Source: UBA287 sp034190325
Lineage (GTDB): Archaea; Thermoplasmatota; UBA186; UBA287
Direction: 5' to 3'
Assembly (NCBI GenBank): GCA_034190325.1
Contig: JAXHST010000096.1
Span: 1-5,781, forward strand
DNA: 5,781 nt
Below, piece by piece: positions 1 to 5,709 of this stretch (the stretch's first letter is position 1; the number at the start of each line of letters is the position of its first letter). A program made the position numbers and the translations under genes. The notes beneath the pieces are model-generated. The model was not told the origin of the DNA. It was given only the letters and a program-made list of their open reading frames with translations, and did not search any database.

Positions 1-169
1 TGTTCACAGGAAACGCTGGAAAGGCGCCCCTTTTTCGCATGTGCTCCTCCATCTCCTCTGCCAGTGATAGGAGAGAGAAGCCCTCGGTGGCTTTTTCTTT
101 TGCGATCTCCAGGGCTTCTGCTGTGATACGCCCCGCTATTCTGTATTTTTTGATTAGCTCTTCATCCAC
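1..169 (-). CDS. map: methionine aminopeptidase, archaeal type II (N-terminal part, cut by window edge)
   Basis: This is the first 56 codons of a methionine aminopeptidase, the cytosolic metalloenzyme that removes the initiator Met from new proteins. The visible peptide begins (M)DEELIKKYRIAGRITAEAL. It continues with a helix-rich stretch and ends in RGAFPAFPVN, closely resembling the PAFPVN(L/I)S segment near residue 50 of archaeal/eukaryotic type II enzymes. The metal-binding residues lie beyond the left edge and cannot be checked. The start is GTG at 169-167: an in-frame TAG lies three codons upstream, and the nearby ATG is in another frame that stops after five codons. No Shine-Dalgarno site is visible. 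A weak TATA-like element about 28 bases upstream would fit a leaderless transcript, although the gene also lies only 38 bases after the YrdC gene on the same strand and could be co-transcribed. Family assignment rests on this N-terminal similarity only, but the match is characteristic. Confidence 0.82.
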   Translation of the reverse strand, partial: MDEELIKKYRIAGRITAEALEIAKEKATEGFSLLSLAEEMEEHMRKRGAFPAFPVN

Positions 170-190
170 ATGAGGCTAAGGGATAGAGCT

Positions 191-203
191 TACAAATATC
201 TTT
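191..203 (-). promoter_or_regulatory. weak TATA-like element before map
   Basis: On the minus strand the 38-base gap between the YrdC gene and map contains GATATTTGTA, centred about 28 bases before the GTG start. This is the spacing expected of an archaeal TATA box driving a leaderless mRNA. The match to the consensus is weak and there is no clear BRE, so read-through from the gene upstream is an equally good explanation for map expression. Confidence 0.22.
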
Positions 204-207
204 CTGT

Positions 208-759
208 TTACTCTATGGTTACTGATCCCTGTCTTATCACTCTTCTTGAAACGCAATCGTAAACTGTTGATGGTTTTCCATCCCTTTTGCCCCCGTCTAA
301 ATATAGATCTACTTCATCCCCGAGCCACGCTCTTGCCTCTTCAACAGTTCTGGCAGGAGGCTTACCGTGCCTGTTTGCGCTGGTTGCTGTTACAGGCCTT
401 CCAAACTTTCTTATTAACCTCAGAGCTATATCTTCATTCGGCATCCTTATGCCTATCCTATCTGTACCTCCGGTAAGGATCTCCGGAAACTTCCTGTTCT
501 TCACTATCAGCGTAAGCGCTCCAGGCATGTATTTAGTAAACAGTTTTTCCGCATAGTCGTCAAACTCAGCGTATTCCCTTGCCATGCTTAGAGAGCAAAC
601 AGCAACGCTTATTGCCATATTTTTTTCTCTTCCTTTTATTTCAAATATCCTGTTGATAGCTCTATCGTTCAGCGCATCGGCACCAAGGCCGTAAACTGTG
701 TCGGTCGGATAGAATATGACCTTGCCTTCTTTCAGCAATAGCACAGCTTCATCGATCAT
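208..759 (-). CDS. sua5: L-threonylcarbamoyladenylate synthase (YrdC/TsaC-type Sua5)
   Basis: A 183-aa cytosolic enzyme that condenses threonine, bicarbonate and ATP into threonylcarbamoyl-AMP, the donor used by KEOPS (Kae1) to make t6A at position 37 of ANN-decoding tRNAs. The protein is a single YrdC domain with the family motifs in order: PTDTVYGLG (18-26), KGREKN (42-47), PGALT (79-83), IGIRMP (102-107), SAN (127-129), PSTVYD (163-168) and RQG (176-178). The usual Pro just after the KGR motif appears to be Ala49 (NMAISV), a mild departure. The length matches the short TsaC form; the C-terminal Sua5 domain found in many archaeal homologues is absent. The ATG at 759 gives an N-terminus of normal family length. 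A TATA-like element about 25 bases upstream fits leaderless or very short-leader expression. No KEOPS genes are in view. YrdC domains also occur in HypF, but nothing of HypF's other domains is present here. Confidence 0.93.
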   Translation of the reverse strand: MIDEAVLLLKEGKVIFYPTDTVYGLGADALNDRAINRIFEIKGREKNMAISVAVCSLSMAREYAEFDDYAEKLFTKYMPGALTLIVKNRKFPEILTGGTDRIGIRMPNEDIALRLIRKFGRPVTATSANRHGKPPARTVEEARAWLGDEVDLYLDGGKRDGKPSTVYDCVSRRVIRQGSVTIE

Positions 760-778
760 AAGTTTACTGCATTTCTCC

Positions 779-792
779 CTATTTTAACCTTG
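779..792 (-). promoter_or_regulatory. candidate archaeal promoter (TATA box) for the YrdC gene
   Basis: Read on the minus strand, AAGGTTAAAATAGG lies upstream of the YrdC start. The TTAAAAT core covers roughly -28 to -22 relative to the A of the ATG at 759, and the purine-rich AAGG before it could act as a BRE. The spacing suits an archaeal TATA box with transcription starting at or very near the start codon. A second A/T-rich stretch (CTTAAATT, around 806-813) is an alternative that would give a leader of about 25 bases. Confidence 0.35.
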
Positions 793-851
793 ATATTCTG
801 TCTGGAATTTAAGATTGTTTATGTTTCTTTTTGATAGTATTACGCCTATGC

Positions 852-974
852 TCAAGGTTTGCAGGCAAAAAGATCTTTTGTTAACCACACCAATGAGGGA
901 TCTTTACAGCGAATAACGCCTAACTGAAATGGATACATAGGAGCTATATTGTGTTCAGTGGTAGCTTTGCGCAT
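852..974 (-). CDS. doubtful 40-aa open reading frame between GNAT and YrdC genes
   Basis: The 239-base gap between the acetyltransferase and the YrdC gene (760-998) holds one reading frame worth noting: ATG at 974-972 through TGA at 854-852. It encodes 40 residues, starting MRKATTEHNIAPMYPFQLG and ending in a segment with two Cys (RCKDPSL...LFACKP). A GGAG sequence sits 7 bases before the ATG, a plausible Shine-Dalgarno site, and the frame begins 25 bases after the acetyltransferase stop, so co-transcription is possible. I do not recognise the peptide. It shows no signal peptide or membrane segment, and the two Cys are too few for a typical zinc finger. It could be a true small protein, the remnant of a decayed gene, or chance: open frames of this length arise easily. 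The rest of the gap holds the candidate YrdC promoter and a 12-base AAAAGATCTTTT palindrome at 868-879. Confidence 0.2.
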   Translation of the reverse strand: MRKATTEHNIAPMYPFQLGVIRCKDPSLVWLTKDLFACKP

Positions 975-998
975 TCTACAGCTCCAGACAGCATTACC

Positions 999-1478
999 TC
1001 AATTTTTCTCGGTGCTGAGCGATTTTGTGAGGTGCCTGTTCATAGTTATATAACTTAGAGACTCATAAAAATGGAGCGCCCCCTCATTTGCCTCCCAGAC
1101 TGTGAGCTCTATGCTTTTAGCCCCCCTTTCTGCACCCCAGCTCTCAGCCGCTTTCATCAGAGATCTACCAATACCCTGCCCCCTTTTTTCTTTCCTGACA
1201 CAGATGTTATGAACCCATGTATAGCACCTATCTTCGAACATCGGATTGCTCTTCACCTGCTCTACAGTGATATGGGCAAAGCCCAGGATCTCTTCTTCCT
1301 CAGCTACAAAGATTATGGAATTGAAGTTACCGAATATTGAAAAGATGTGCCATTCTATACTGGCTCTGGCTGCTTTTCTGAAGATCTCCGGAAGGAGCGC
1401 ATTGTGCTCGCTGTTGAGCTCTTCATAAAGATCAGCAATGCTTTTTATATCGCTCTGCTTAGCTTCTCTTACTTGCAT
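999..1478 (-). CDS. GNAT family N-acetyltransferase
   Basis: A 159-aa cytosolic acetyltransferase of the GCN5-related fold, transferring acetyl from acetyl-CoA to an amine that cannot be told from sequence. It opens with the usual first strand (MQVREAKQSDIKSIADLYEE) and has the core strand EEEILGFAHI (about 61-70). The acetyl-CoA pyrophosphate-binding loop KRGQGIG (98-104) fits the R/QxxGxG/A signature and follows the strand HNICV (90-94). The motif B region is ELTVWEANEGALHFYE (124-139), with the family's typical N-x-x-A-x-x-FY-E pattern. I chose ATG at 1478 because it places the first strand where family members begin; a TTG six codons earlier (1496) is in frame but less likely. The gene lies about 50 bases after serS on the same strand and may be its operon partner. 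The substrate could be a protein N-terminus, an antibiotic or a metabolite; the translation-gene context proves nothing. A RimI-like role is possible but unsupported. Confidence 0.88.
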   Translation of the reverse strand: MQVREAKQSDIKSIADLYEELNSEHNALLPEIFRKAARASIEWHIFSIFGNFNSIIFVAEEEEILGFAHITVEQVKSNPMFEDRCYTWVHNICVRKEKRGQGIGRSLMKAAESWGAERGAKSIELTVWEANEGALHFYESLSYITMNRHLTKSLSTEKN

Positions 1479-1529
1479 AAGGGTAACAGCCCTCAAAGAA
1501 TAAATCCGTTGTTCTTCTCCTCTATTCTT

Positions 1530-2786
1530 TTACTTATCTATTCTTTCTTTACCCATAAACTGCTGGAGCGCTTTCGGCACAAGGACGCTGCCATCTCCCT
1601 GCTGGTAGTTCTCAAGGATCGCAACCATGGTGCGCTCTATCGCTATAGCGGTTGAGTTGAGGGTGTGCACGAACTTTATATCCCCCTCTTTGCTCCTGTA
1701 CCTTATCATGAGCCTTCTTGCCTGATAGTCCAGACAGTTACTGCAGGAGACAACTTCTCTGTACTCTTTTTGACCCGGCAAAAATGCTTCTATGTCGTAT
1801 TTTTTTGCCGCACTTGCACCCAGCTCACCGGAACAGACCTCAACGACTCTGTACGGGATCCCCAGACCCTGGTATATGCGCTCAGCGGTCTGCAGGAGCT
1901 TTTCATGCTCGCTCTCAGATTCTTCAGGCAAACAATATTTGAACATCTCTATCTTATCAAACTGATGAACTCTGAAGATGCCTTTTGTGTCCTTTCCGTG
2001 AGCCCCAGCCTCTGTTCTAAAGCATGTAGAGAAACCAGCATAGTATTTTGGTAGCTCTTTGTGAGAGAATATCTCATTTGAGTGCATCGCACCCAAGGGC
2101 ACCTCTGCCGTTCCTACGAGGCAGAGATCCTCACCCTTTATTCTGTATATGTTCTCCTCACCAAAGGGTAAAAAGCCCGTGCCAAAAAGTGCGAATTCTC
2201 TGGTCAAAACAGGGGGTATCACAGGAACGAAACCCTCTTTTAATAGCGCATCAAAAGCGTATCTCACCAGGGCAAGCTCCAGGAAAACAGCATCTCCCTT
2301 GAGATAGAAGAATCTTGCGCCGCTCACCTTTGCAGCCCGCTCGATATCGAAGAGATCAAGAGCAAGGCCTATATCGACGTGATCTTTTGGTTCAAAATCA
2401 AGGGCCTTTACAGTGCCCCGGCGCTTTATCTCCACATTATCATCATCACTCTTTCCATAGGGCACTGAAGGCAAAATGATGTTCGGGATCCTTGAGAGAA
2501 GAGAGAAGCGTTTTTCCTCTATTGCTTTGAGATCGCTCTCTTTTTTAGCTATGCCCTCTGCTATCTCTTTTGTCCCCAGGATCAATCTCTCTCTGTCCTC
2601 GCTATTAGCTATCTCTCTTGCAAGCTCATTCCTCTCTTTCCGCATCTGATTTATCTCTGTTAGGGTTTTTCTCCATCCTTCATCAGCTGCTATAACCTCA
2701 TCCAGGACACTCTCACCCATATTCCTCTTTCTCAGGCTCTCCCTTACGATATCTGGCGTTTTCCTTATGAGCTCTATATCGATCAT
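1530..2786 (-). CDS. serS: serine--tRNA ligase (bacterial-type class II SerRS)
   Basis: SerRS activates serine with ATP and charges tRNA-Ser (and tRNA-Sec where present). The 418 aa are the normal length. A charged N-terminal region (about 36-98) forms the long antiparallel coiled-coil arm that grips the tRNA-Ser variable arm. The class II core follows: motif 1 ending FVPVIPP (186-192), the serine-binding TAE (226-228), motif 2 with FRTEAG (256-261) and RVHQF (272-276), the SCSNC..YQARR block (347-358), and motif 3 STAIAIERTMVAILEN (378-393) with its ATP-contacting Arg385. Many SerRS have Gly before that Arg; here it is Glu, giving the general class II ER pair. This is the common type, unlike the divergent zinc-dependent SerRS of many methanogens. 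It starts two bases after the stop of the methylthiotransferase gene, and its Shine-Dalgarno site lies inside that gene's end, so coupled translation is likely. Confidence 0.97.
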   Translation of the reverse strand: MIDIELIRKTPDIVRESLRKRNMGESVLDEVIAADEGWRKTLTEINQMRKERNELAREIANSEDRERLILGTKEIAEGIAKKESDLKAIEEKRFSLLSRIPNIILPSVPYGKSDDDNVEIKRRGTVKALDFEPKDHVDIGLALDLFDIERAAKVSGARFFYLKGDAVFLELALVRYAFDALLKEGFVPVIPPVLTREFALFGTGFLPFGEENIYRIKGEDLCLVGTAEVPLGAMHSNEIFSHKELPKYYAGFSTCFRTEAGAHGKDTKGIFRVHQFDKIEMFKYCLPEESESEHEKLLQTAERIYQGLGIPYRVVEVCSGELGASAAKKYDIEAFLPGQKEYREVVSCSNCLDYQARRLMIRYRSKEGDIKFVHTLNSTAIAIERTMVAILENYQQGDGSVLVPKALQQFMGKERIDK

Positions 2787-2788
2787 AT

Positions 2789-3988
2789 TTATATCTCCTT
2801 CCCCACAAGATATATCCTGTTTGCATCAATAATCTTAGCTCTTATAAACTTTCCCAGTTTGGTAGCCGGAATGACTATTGGTTTATAAAAATTACTCCTA
2901 GCCATAACAGTGTTATCCTTACCATATTCGCATGTAAGCGCCTCAAGGGTCATTCCTACAAAGCTCCTGTTGATCTCTGTTGTTATGTCTCTTGAAATCT
3001 TGGTTAGCATTCTTGATCTGGTTTTCACCTCCCTGCTTATAGGCCTGGGCCAGGAGTACGCTTCAGTCCCCTCCCTTGGTGAGAAGCGCGTTATGTTCAC
3101 TATATCCGGTTTCAATAGCTGCAATGCTCTGTACGATTTCATAAAGCTCTGCCAGCTCTCGCCAGGAAAACCAGCAATTATGTCAGTTGCAATAGTGCTC
3201 TCTTTATATTCTTCCTTTATCCTTTTTATGGCCTCGCTGTACTCATCAAAGGTATAACCTCTCCGCATCGCCTTAAGAATCTCATCATCCGCGCTCTGTA
3301 GTGGTAAATGGAAGAACCTGTACACCTTTTTGCTTACGAAAGAGGAAAGAAGATCTTTTTCTATCCGCAAATAATTGTTGGGGGTCATCATACCAACGCG
3401 CACTCTGAATCTGCCCTCTATGGAAGTTATACCCCTTATAAGCTCTGGCAGATGGAGCGCCTTCTTATCAAAGCCATAGCATGCAGCATCCTGCGCTGTT
3501 ATTCTTATTTCCCTTGTTCCATCTCTTATAAGATCCTTCGCTTTTTCGATGATGAGCTCTGGTTCATAGCTCCTCAGTTTTCCTCTTATAGTCCTTGTCA
3601 CGCAGTAAGAGCACTTTCCGAGGCAACCGGTGCTTATTGGTATGGTTGATATGACCCTGTTAGTTCTGTCCGCAGAGCTCTCGTTCAGGAGATCCTCAAA
3701 ATCGAGCTTTCTCAGAGGTGTGGCGCCGAGCTCCTCTATCTCTCTATCTCTCCATGCAGCCAGGCAGCCGGTCACATAAACATTCTTTTTTAGCGCAGAT
3801 AGCTCCTTTATGCGCTTCAGCATATGCCTCTCCGTTGCCTCTATTACTGCGCATGTGGCTATGAATATTGCATCGGCTTTTTCCGGTTTTTCTACAAACT
3901 CAAAGCCCTTCCTGGACAGGCTATCCTCTATAAGAGAGGCTTCACCCTTGTTCAGTGTGCAACCATAGCTCTCTATATACGCCTTCAT
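2789..3988 (-). CDS. tRNA t6A37 methylthiotransferase, e-MtaB/CDKAL1 type (MiaB-like radical SAM)
   Basis: A 399-aa radical-SAM methylthiotransferase that most likely converts t6A37 to ms2t6A37 in ANN-decoding tRNAs. The N-terminal UPF0004 domain carries the three Cys for the auxiliary [4Fe-4S] cluster: Cys10 (YGCTLN), Cys46 (ATCAV) and Cys75 (TGCLA). The radical-SAM core has the C-x3-C-x2-C motif at Cys122, Cys126 and Cys129 (GCLGKCSYC), then RTIRGKLRS, FHLPLQSADDEILKAMRRGY and DIIAGFPGE. The last 60 or so residues form a TRAM-like RNA-binding domain. The YGCTLN opening and short spacing favour the archaeal/eukaryotic e-MtaB subfamily over bacterial MiaB, RimO or MtaB. Its ATG overlaps the DUF59 stop by 4 bases (ATGA), with no strong Shine-Dalgarno site, which suggests translational coupling; serS follows after 2 bases. 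The substrate is inferred from the subfamily, and the Sua5 gene nearby, which makes the t6A precursor, supports it. Confidence 0.93.
   Translation of the reverse strand: MKAYIESYGCTLNKGEASLIEDSLSRKGFEFVEKPEKADAIFIATCAVIEATERHMLKRIKELSALKKNVYVTGCLAAWRDREIEELGATPLRKLDFEDLLNESSADRTNRVISTIPISTGCLGKCSYCVTRTIRGKLRSYEPELIIEKAKDLIRDGTREIRITAQDAACYGFDKKALHLPELIRGITSIEGRFRVRVGMMTPNNYLRIEKDLLSSFVSKKVYRFFHLPLQSADDEILKAMRRGYTFDEYSEAIKRIKEEYKESTIATDIIAGFPGESWQSFMKSYRALQLLKPDIVNITRFSPREGTEAYSWPRPISREVKTRSRMLTKISRDITTEINRSFVGMTLEALTCEYGKDNTVMARSNFYKPIVIPATKLGKFIRAKIIDANRIYLVGKEI
2792..2800 (-). promoter_or_regulatory. strong Shine-Dalgarno site of serS
   Basis: On the minus strand AAGGAGATAT lies just before the serS ATG (2786), with the GGAG core about 8-9 bases upstream of the ATG. 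It lies within the last codons of the upstream methylthiotransferase gene. It is the clearest ribosome binding site in the window, consistent with serS being an internal operon gene that needs its own initiation, while the first genes of transcripts here seem to lack such sites. Confidence 0.7.
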
Positions 3989-4278
3989 GCCATGCTTTCA
4001 AGCATCTTGTTTATGTCCTCGGCCTGAACGTGATCCTTGAGCTTTACATCCACACCATCTATGCCCTCCATGCTCATCGCAACTTTTTTTATATTTCTCC
4101 CGATATGCAGGGCAAAAACCGGGGGGCAGAAGGGAGCTGTGAGGTGATAGGTGATGTAAGCTTTGTTATTTTCAATCCTCACTTCATCGACAAGATGCAT
4201 CTCCATTATGCTCACTCCTATTTCCGGATCAACAACGTCCTTCAGCTTCTCTCTTAGCTCTTCCTCTCTTTTTTCCAT
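3985..4278 (-). CDS. DUF59/MIP18-family protein, probable Fe-S cluster assembly factor
   Basis: A 97-aa cytosolic protein of the DUF59 (MIP18/SufT/PaaD) family, whose studied members act in Fe-S cluster assembly or delivery to target proteins. Visible family features are an N-terminal charged helix, DPEIG at 17-21, the strand pair DEVRIENNKAYITYHLTAP (31-49), the conserved Cys51 in APFCPP, the helix after it, and the strand GVDVKL. The position before the conserved Cys, commonly Gly (xxGCP), is Phe here. The C-terminus reads KDHVQAEDINKML in place of the PPW seen in many bacterial members, a form I associate with archaeal versions. The gene lies 22 bases after the antiporter and overlaps the methylthiotransferase start by 4 bases. 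Because that enzyme needs two [4Fe-4S] clusters, the coupling suggests, as inference, that this protein matures it. No Shine-Dalgarno site is seen before the ATG. Confidence 0.85.
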   Translation of the reverse strand: MEKREEELREKLKDVVDPEIGVSIMEMHLVDEVRIENNKAYITYHLTAPFCPPVFALHIGRNIKKVAMSMEGIDGVDVKLKDHVQAEDINKMLESMA

Positions 4279-4300
4279 AGAGCTTTAGAGCATTTTATGC

Positions 4301-5461
4301 TTAAATCGTTTTTCGCTGCCCTTTTTTCTGGATGGTAAGGATCTCAACCACAATCGGCGTTGCCAGGGATGTAACTATAGCCATGCATGCCACAGCCACA
4401 ACCGCAACATTATCAAATAGCCCTGCATTAAATGCTACAGCGGTAGCTGCCAGAGTGGCGCTTAATTGCGGCCAGAATATAGAGCCTATAAGAAAACTCT
4501 CCTTTCTGCCATATCTTTTTATCTTTCCAAATATAATGCCTGCTGCTACCTTTGAGATCATAAGGGTAAGGATGAGCGAAGCGGTAAAAGCAAAGTTGCT
4601 CAGACTCTCAGCAAAGACAGAAAAGTCAAGCCCCATGCCGAGCACTATAAAAAAGATGGGCATGAGAAAATCCTCCCCAATCGCTTTTATCTCATCATAC
4701 ACAGCTCTTGTGGTTATGATCCTACCGAGTGCTATCCCTGAAAGGAATGCTATCAATATATTTGGCAGCCCGATGAGCTCTGCTATAGCCACAAAGCTGG
4801 CAAGGCACATAAACACAAATGGGAGCTCGTATGCGCTTCTGGTGTTTCTCACAAAGAATTTATTAGCAAGCTTCGGGAGCAGTAATAGAAGAAGGGCAAT
4901 AAACATAGCTGAATAAACAAGAAAATTTATGATGCTGCGGCCCTTGCTCATCTCTATAATAAATGCCAGCAAAAAGAGGCTTAAGCCGTCGAGGATAACA
5001 ACTGAAGACGTAAGAAAGCCAAATCTGCTCTTGAGATCCTCCTTTCCCGCTATCAACGGGATTATTATACCAACCGAAGAGGATATAAGTATAGAGCCTA
5101 TGAGCATGCTCGTATATATATTATAGTCAAAAATATACCCTATGAAAACACCAGCAGAGAATGAGATAATGGTGTTGAGAAAGCAGAAGAGCACAGTGTC
5201 GCTAACTGAAGCAATCTCTTCTTTATAAACTTCCAGGCCAGCTATGAAAACTACCATAAGTAAGCCTATATCCCCTATGAAACTCAAACCTTCATAGTTC
5301 TCTATGCCTATCCCGAAAGGACCGAGGACTATACCCAGGATCATAAAGATAGGGACAGCGGTTATATGAAATCTTTTGGATAAGTAGGATACACTCGTTC
5401 CTATGAAGAGTATAAGGGCAAAAAGCGTCATAGGACTGAGATCCATAGACGGAAAAGCCAT
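4301..5461 (-). CDS. CPA2-family cation/proton antiporter (Kef/NapA-like), membrane domain only
   Basis: A 386-aa integral membrane protein with about 12-13 hydrophobic segments from residue 10 to 378, belonging to the monovalent cation:proton antiporter-2 superfamily. Recognisable blocks are PIFMILGIVLGPFGIG (37-52), FIAGLEVY (72-79), ISSSVGIIIPLI (126-137), VVILDGLSLFLLAF (154-167) with Asp158, FIVLGMGLDFSVF (271-283), the lysine-bearing ISKVAAG (302-308) and the last pair PQLSATLAATAVAFNAGLFD (331-350). In many family members the ion-site motif before LGL is DD, ND or QD; here the first position is Leu155-region hydrophobic (LD), leaving a single Asp. There is no C-terminal RCK/TrkA-N nucleotide-binding domain, unlike KefB/KefC. 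The ion (Na+ or K+) cannot be told. The start could be Met1 (5461) or Met6 (5446); both leave the first helix intact. It heads the leftward gene cluster from the divergent promoter region at 5462-5520 and may be transcribed with the genes after it. Confidence 0.9.
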   Translation of the reverse strand: MAFPSMDLSPMTLFALILFIGTSVSYLSKRFHITAVPIFMILGIVLGPFGIGIENYEGLSFIGDIGLLMVVFIAGLEVYKEEIASVSDTVLFCFLNTIISFSAGVFIGYIFDYNIYTSMLIGSILISSSVGIIIPLIAGKEDLKSRFGFLTSSVVILDGLSLFLLAFIIEMSKGRSIINFLVYSAMFIALLLLLLPKLANKFFVRNTRSAYELPFVFMCLASFVAIAELIGLPNILIAFLSGIALGRIITTRAVYDEIKAIGEDFLMPIFFIVLGMGLDFSVFAESLSNFAFTASLILTLMISKVAAGIIFGKIKRYGRKESFLIGSIFWPQLSATLAATAVAFNAGLFDNVAVVAVACMAIVTSLATPIVVEILTIQKKGQRKTI

Positions 5462-5474
5462 TTATATATTTAAG
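5461..5474. promoter_or_regulatory. second A/T-rich TATA-like stretch at the antiporter start
   Basis: TTTATATATTTAAG abuts the antiporter's first ATG. Read on the minus strand, TTAAATAT sits about -27 to -20 from the in-frame ATG of Met6 (5446), so if this is the working TATA box, transcription would begin near Met6 and the shorter 381-aa protein would be made. Alternatively it is a plus-strand element, or simply A/T-rich spacer. Confidence 0.28.
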
Positions 5475-5487
5475 ACATCTCTAAGGT

Positions 5488-5500
5488 AAATTTATTTAAA
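5488..5500. promoter_or_regulatory. divergent promoter core with nearly palindromic TATA
   Basis: The sequence AAATTTATTTAAA in the 59-base gap between the antiporter and the small plus-strand gene reads as a TATA-like box in both directions. For the plus gene TTTATTTA covers -30 to -23 from the ATG at 5521, preceded by a BRE-like AAGGTAAA (5483-5490): a textbook leaderless archaeal arrangement. For the antiporter TTTAAATA on the minus strand would start transcription about 8 bases before the ATG at 5461. Confidence 0.55.
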
Positions 5501-5520
5501 GGAAGAAGAAGACTTCCTGT

Positions 5521-5709
5521 ATGGATGATTCGGTCTCTGCTATCCTTGAAACGCTCAGAGAGCTCGAGAGATGGAAAAAAAGGAAGGGGCTTTTAGAAAG
5601 AGAGCTGAAGGAGGCAGAGAGACAGATTGCGTATTACGAAAGCGTTGTTACGGAGATGAAGTCAAAGATCGCCCCTGAGAAGCTCACAGATATTTTTAAG
5701 CACATCTAA
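5521..5709 (+). CDS. small coiled-coil protein of unknown function
   Basis: A 62-aa, very charged protein that I do not recognise as a named family. Residues 4-48 carry leucines or other hydrophobics at coiled-coil-like spacing (Ile8, Leu12, Leu15, Leu24, Leu25, Leu29, Ile36) among many Glu, Lys and Arg, and can form one long helix or a helical hairpin. The tail IAPEKLTDIFKHI (50-62) is a short amphipathic end after a Pro. There is no signal peptide, Cys or membrane segment, so it is probably cytosolic and oligomeric or a partner of something larger. The gene is strongly supported despite its size: the ATG lies 23-30 bases after a good archaeal TATA/BRE pair, and base use resembles the neighbours. 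It is transcribed divergently from the antiporter and may share its promoter region. Whether the two work together is unknown; prefoldin-like or regulator-fragment roles are possible but unsupported. Confidence 0.75.
   Translation: MDDSVSAILETLRELERWKKRKGLLERELKEAERQIAYYESVVTEMKSKIAPEKLTDIFKHI

Noticed and set aside
868..879. Perfect 12-base palindrome AAAAGATCTTTT
   Set aside because: It is low-complexity with no loop or partner repeat, lies inside the doubtful 40-codon frame, and is not followed by a T-run on a relevant strand, so neither operator nor terminator can be supported.
1479..1496. Six-codon N-terminal extension of the acetyltransferase from a TTG start
   Set aside because: The ATG at 1478 fits the family's usual N-terminus (strand one within the first five residues), and no Shine-Dalgarno site supports the TTG.
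1347..1655. Plus-strand open frame opposite the GNAT gene and serS end
   Set aside because: Antisense to two well-supported genes, crosses their junction, and has no promoter or ribosome binding site of note.
2789..3988. Calling the radical-SAM gene miaB or rimO
   Set aside because: The YGCTLN N-terminus, archaeal context, short spacing and nearby t6A gene fit e-MtaB better; MiaB acts on i6A, which archaeal tRNA generally lacks, and RimO modifies bacterial ribosomal protein S12.
4289..4301. Short hairpin AGCAT-TTT-ATGCT between the antiporter and the DUF59 gene
   Set aside because: Only a 5-bp A/T-rich stem with no T-tract after it on the minus strand; too weak for a terminator, and the tight spacing favours read-through.
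4332..4916. 194-codon plus-strand open frame opposite the antiporter
   Set aside because: It lies wholly antisense to a clear multi-helix antiporter; the frame is open because the antisense of hydrophobic codons lacks stops. Its peptide resembles no family I know.
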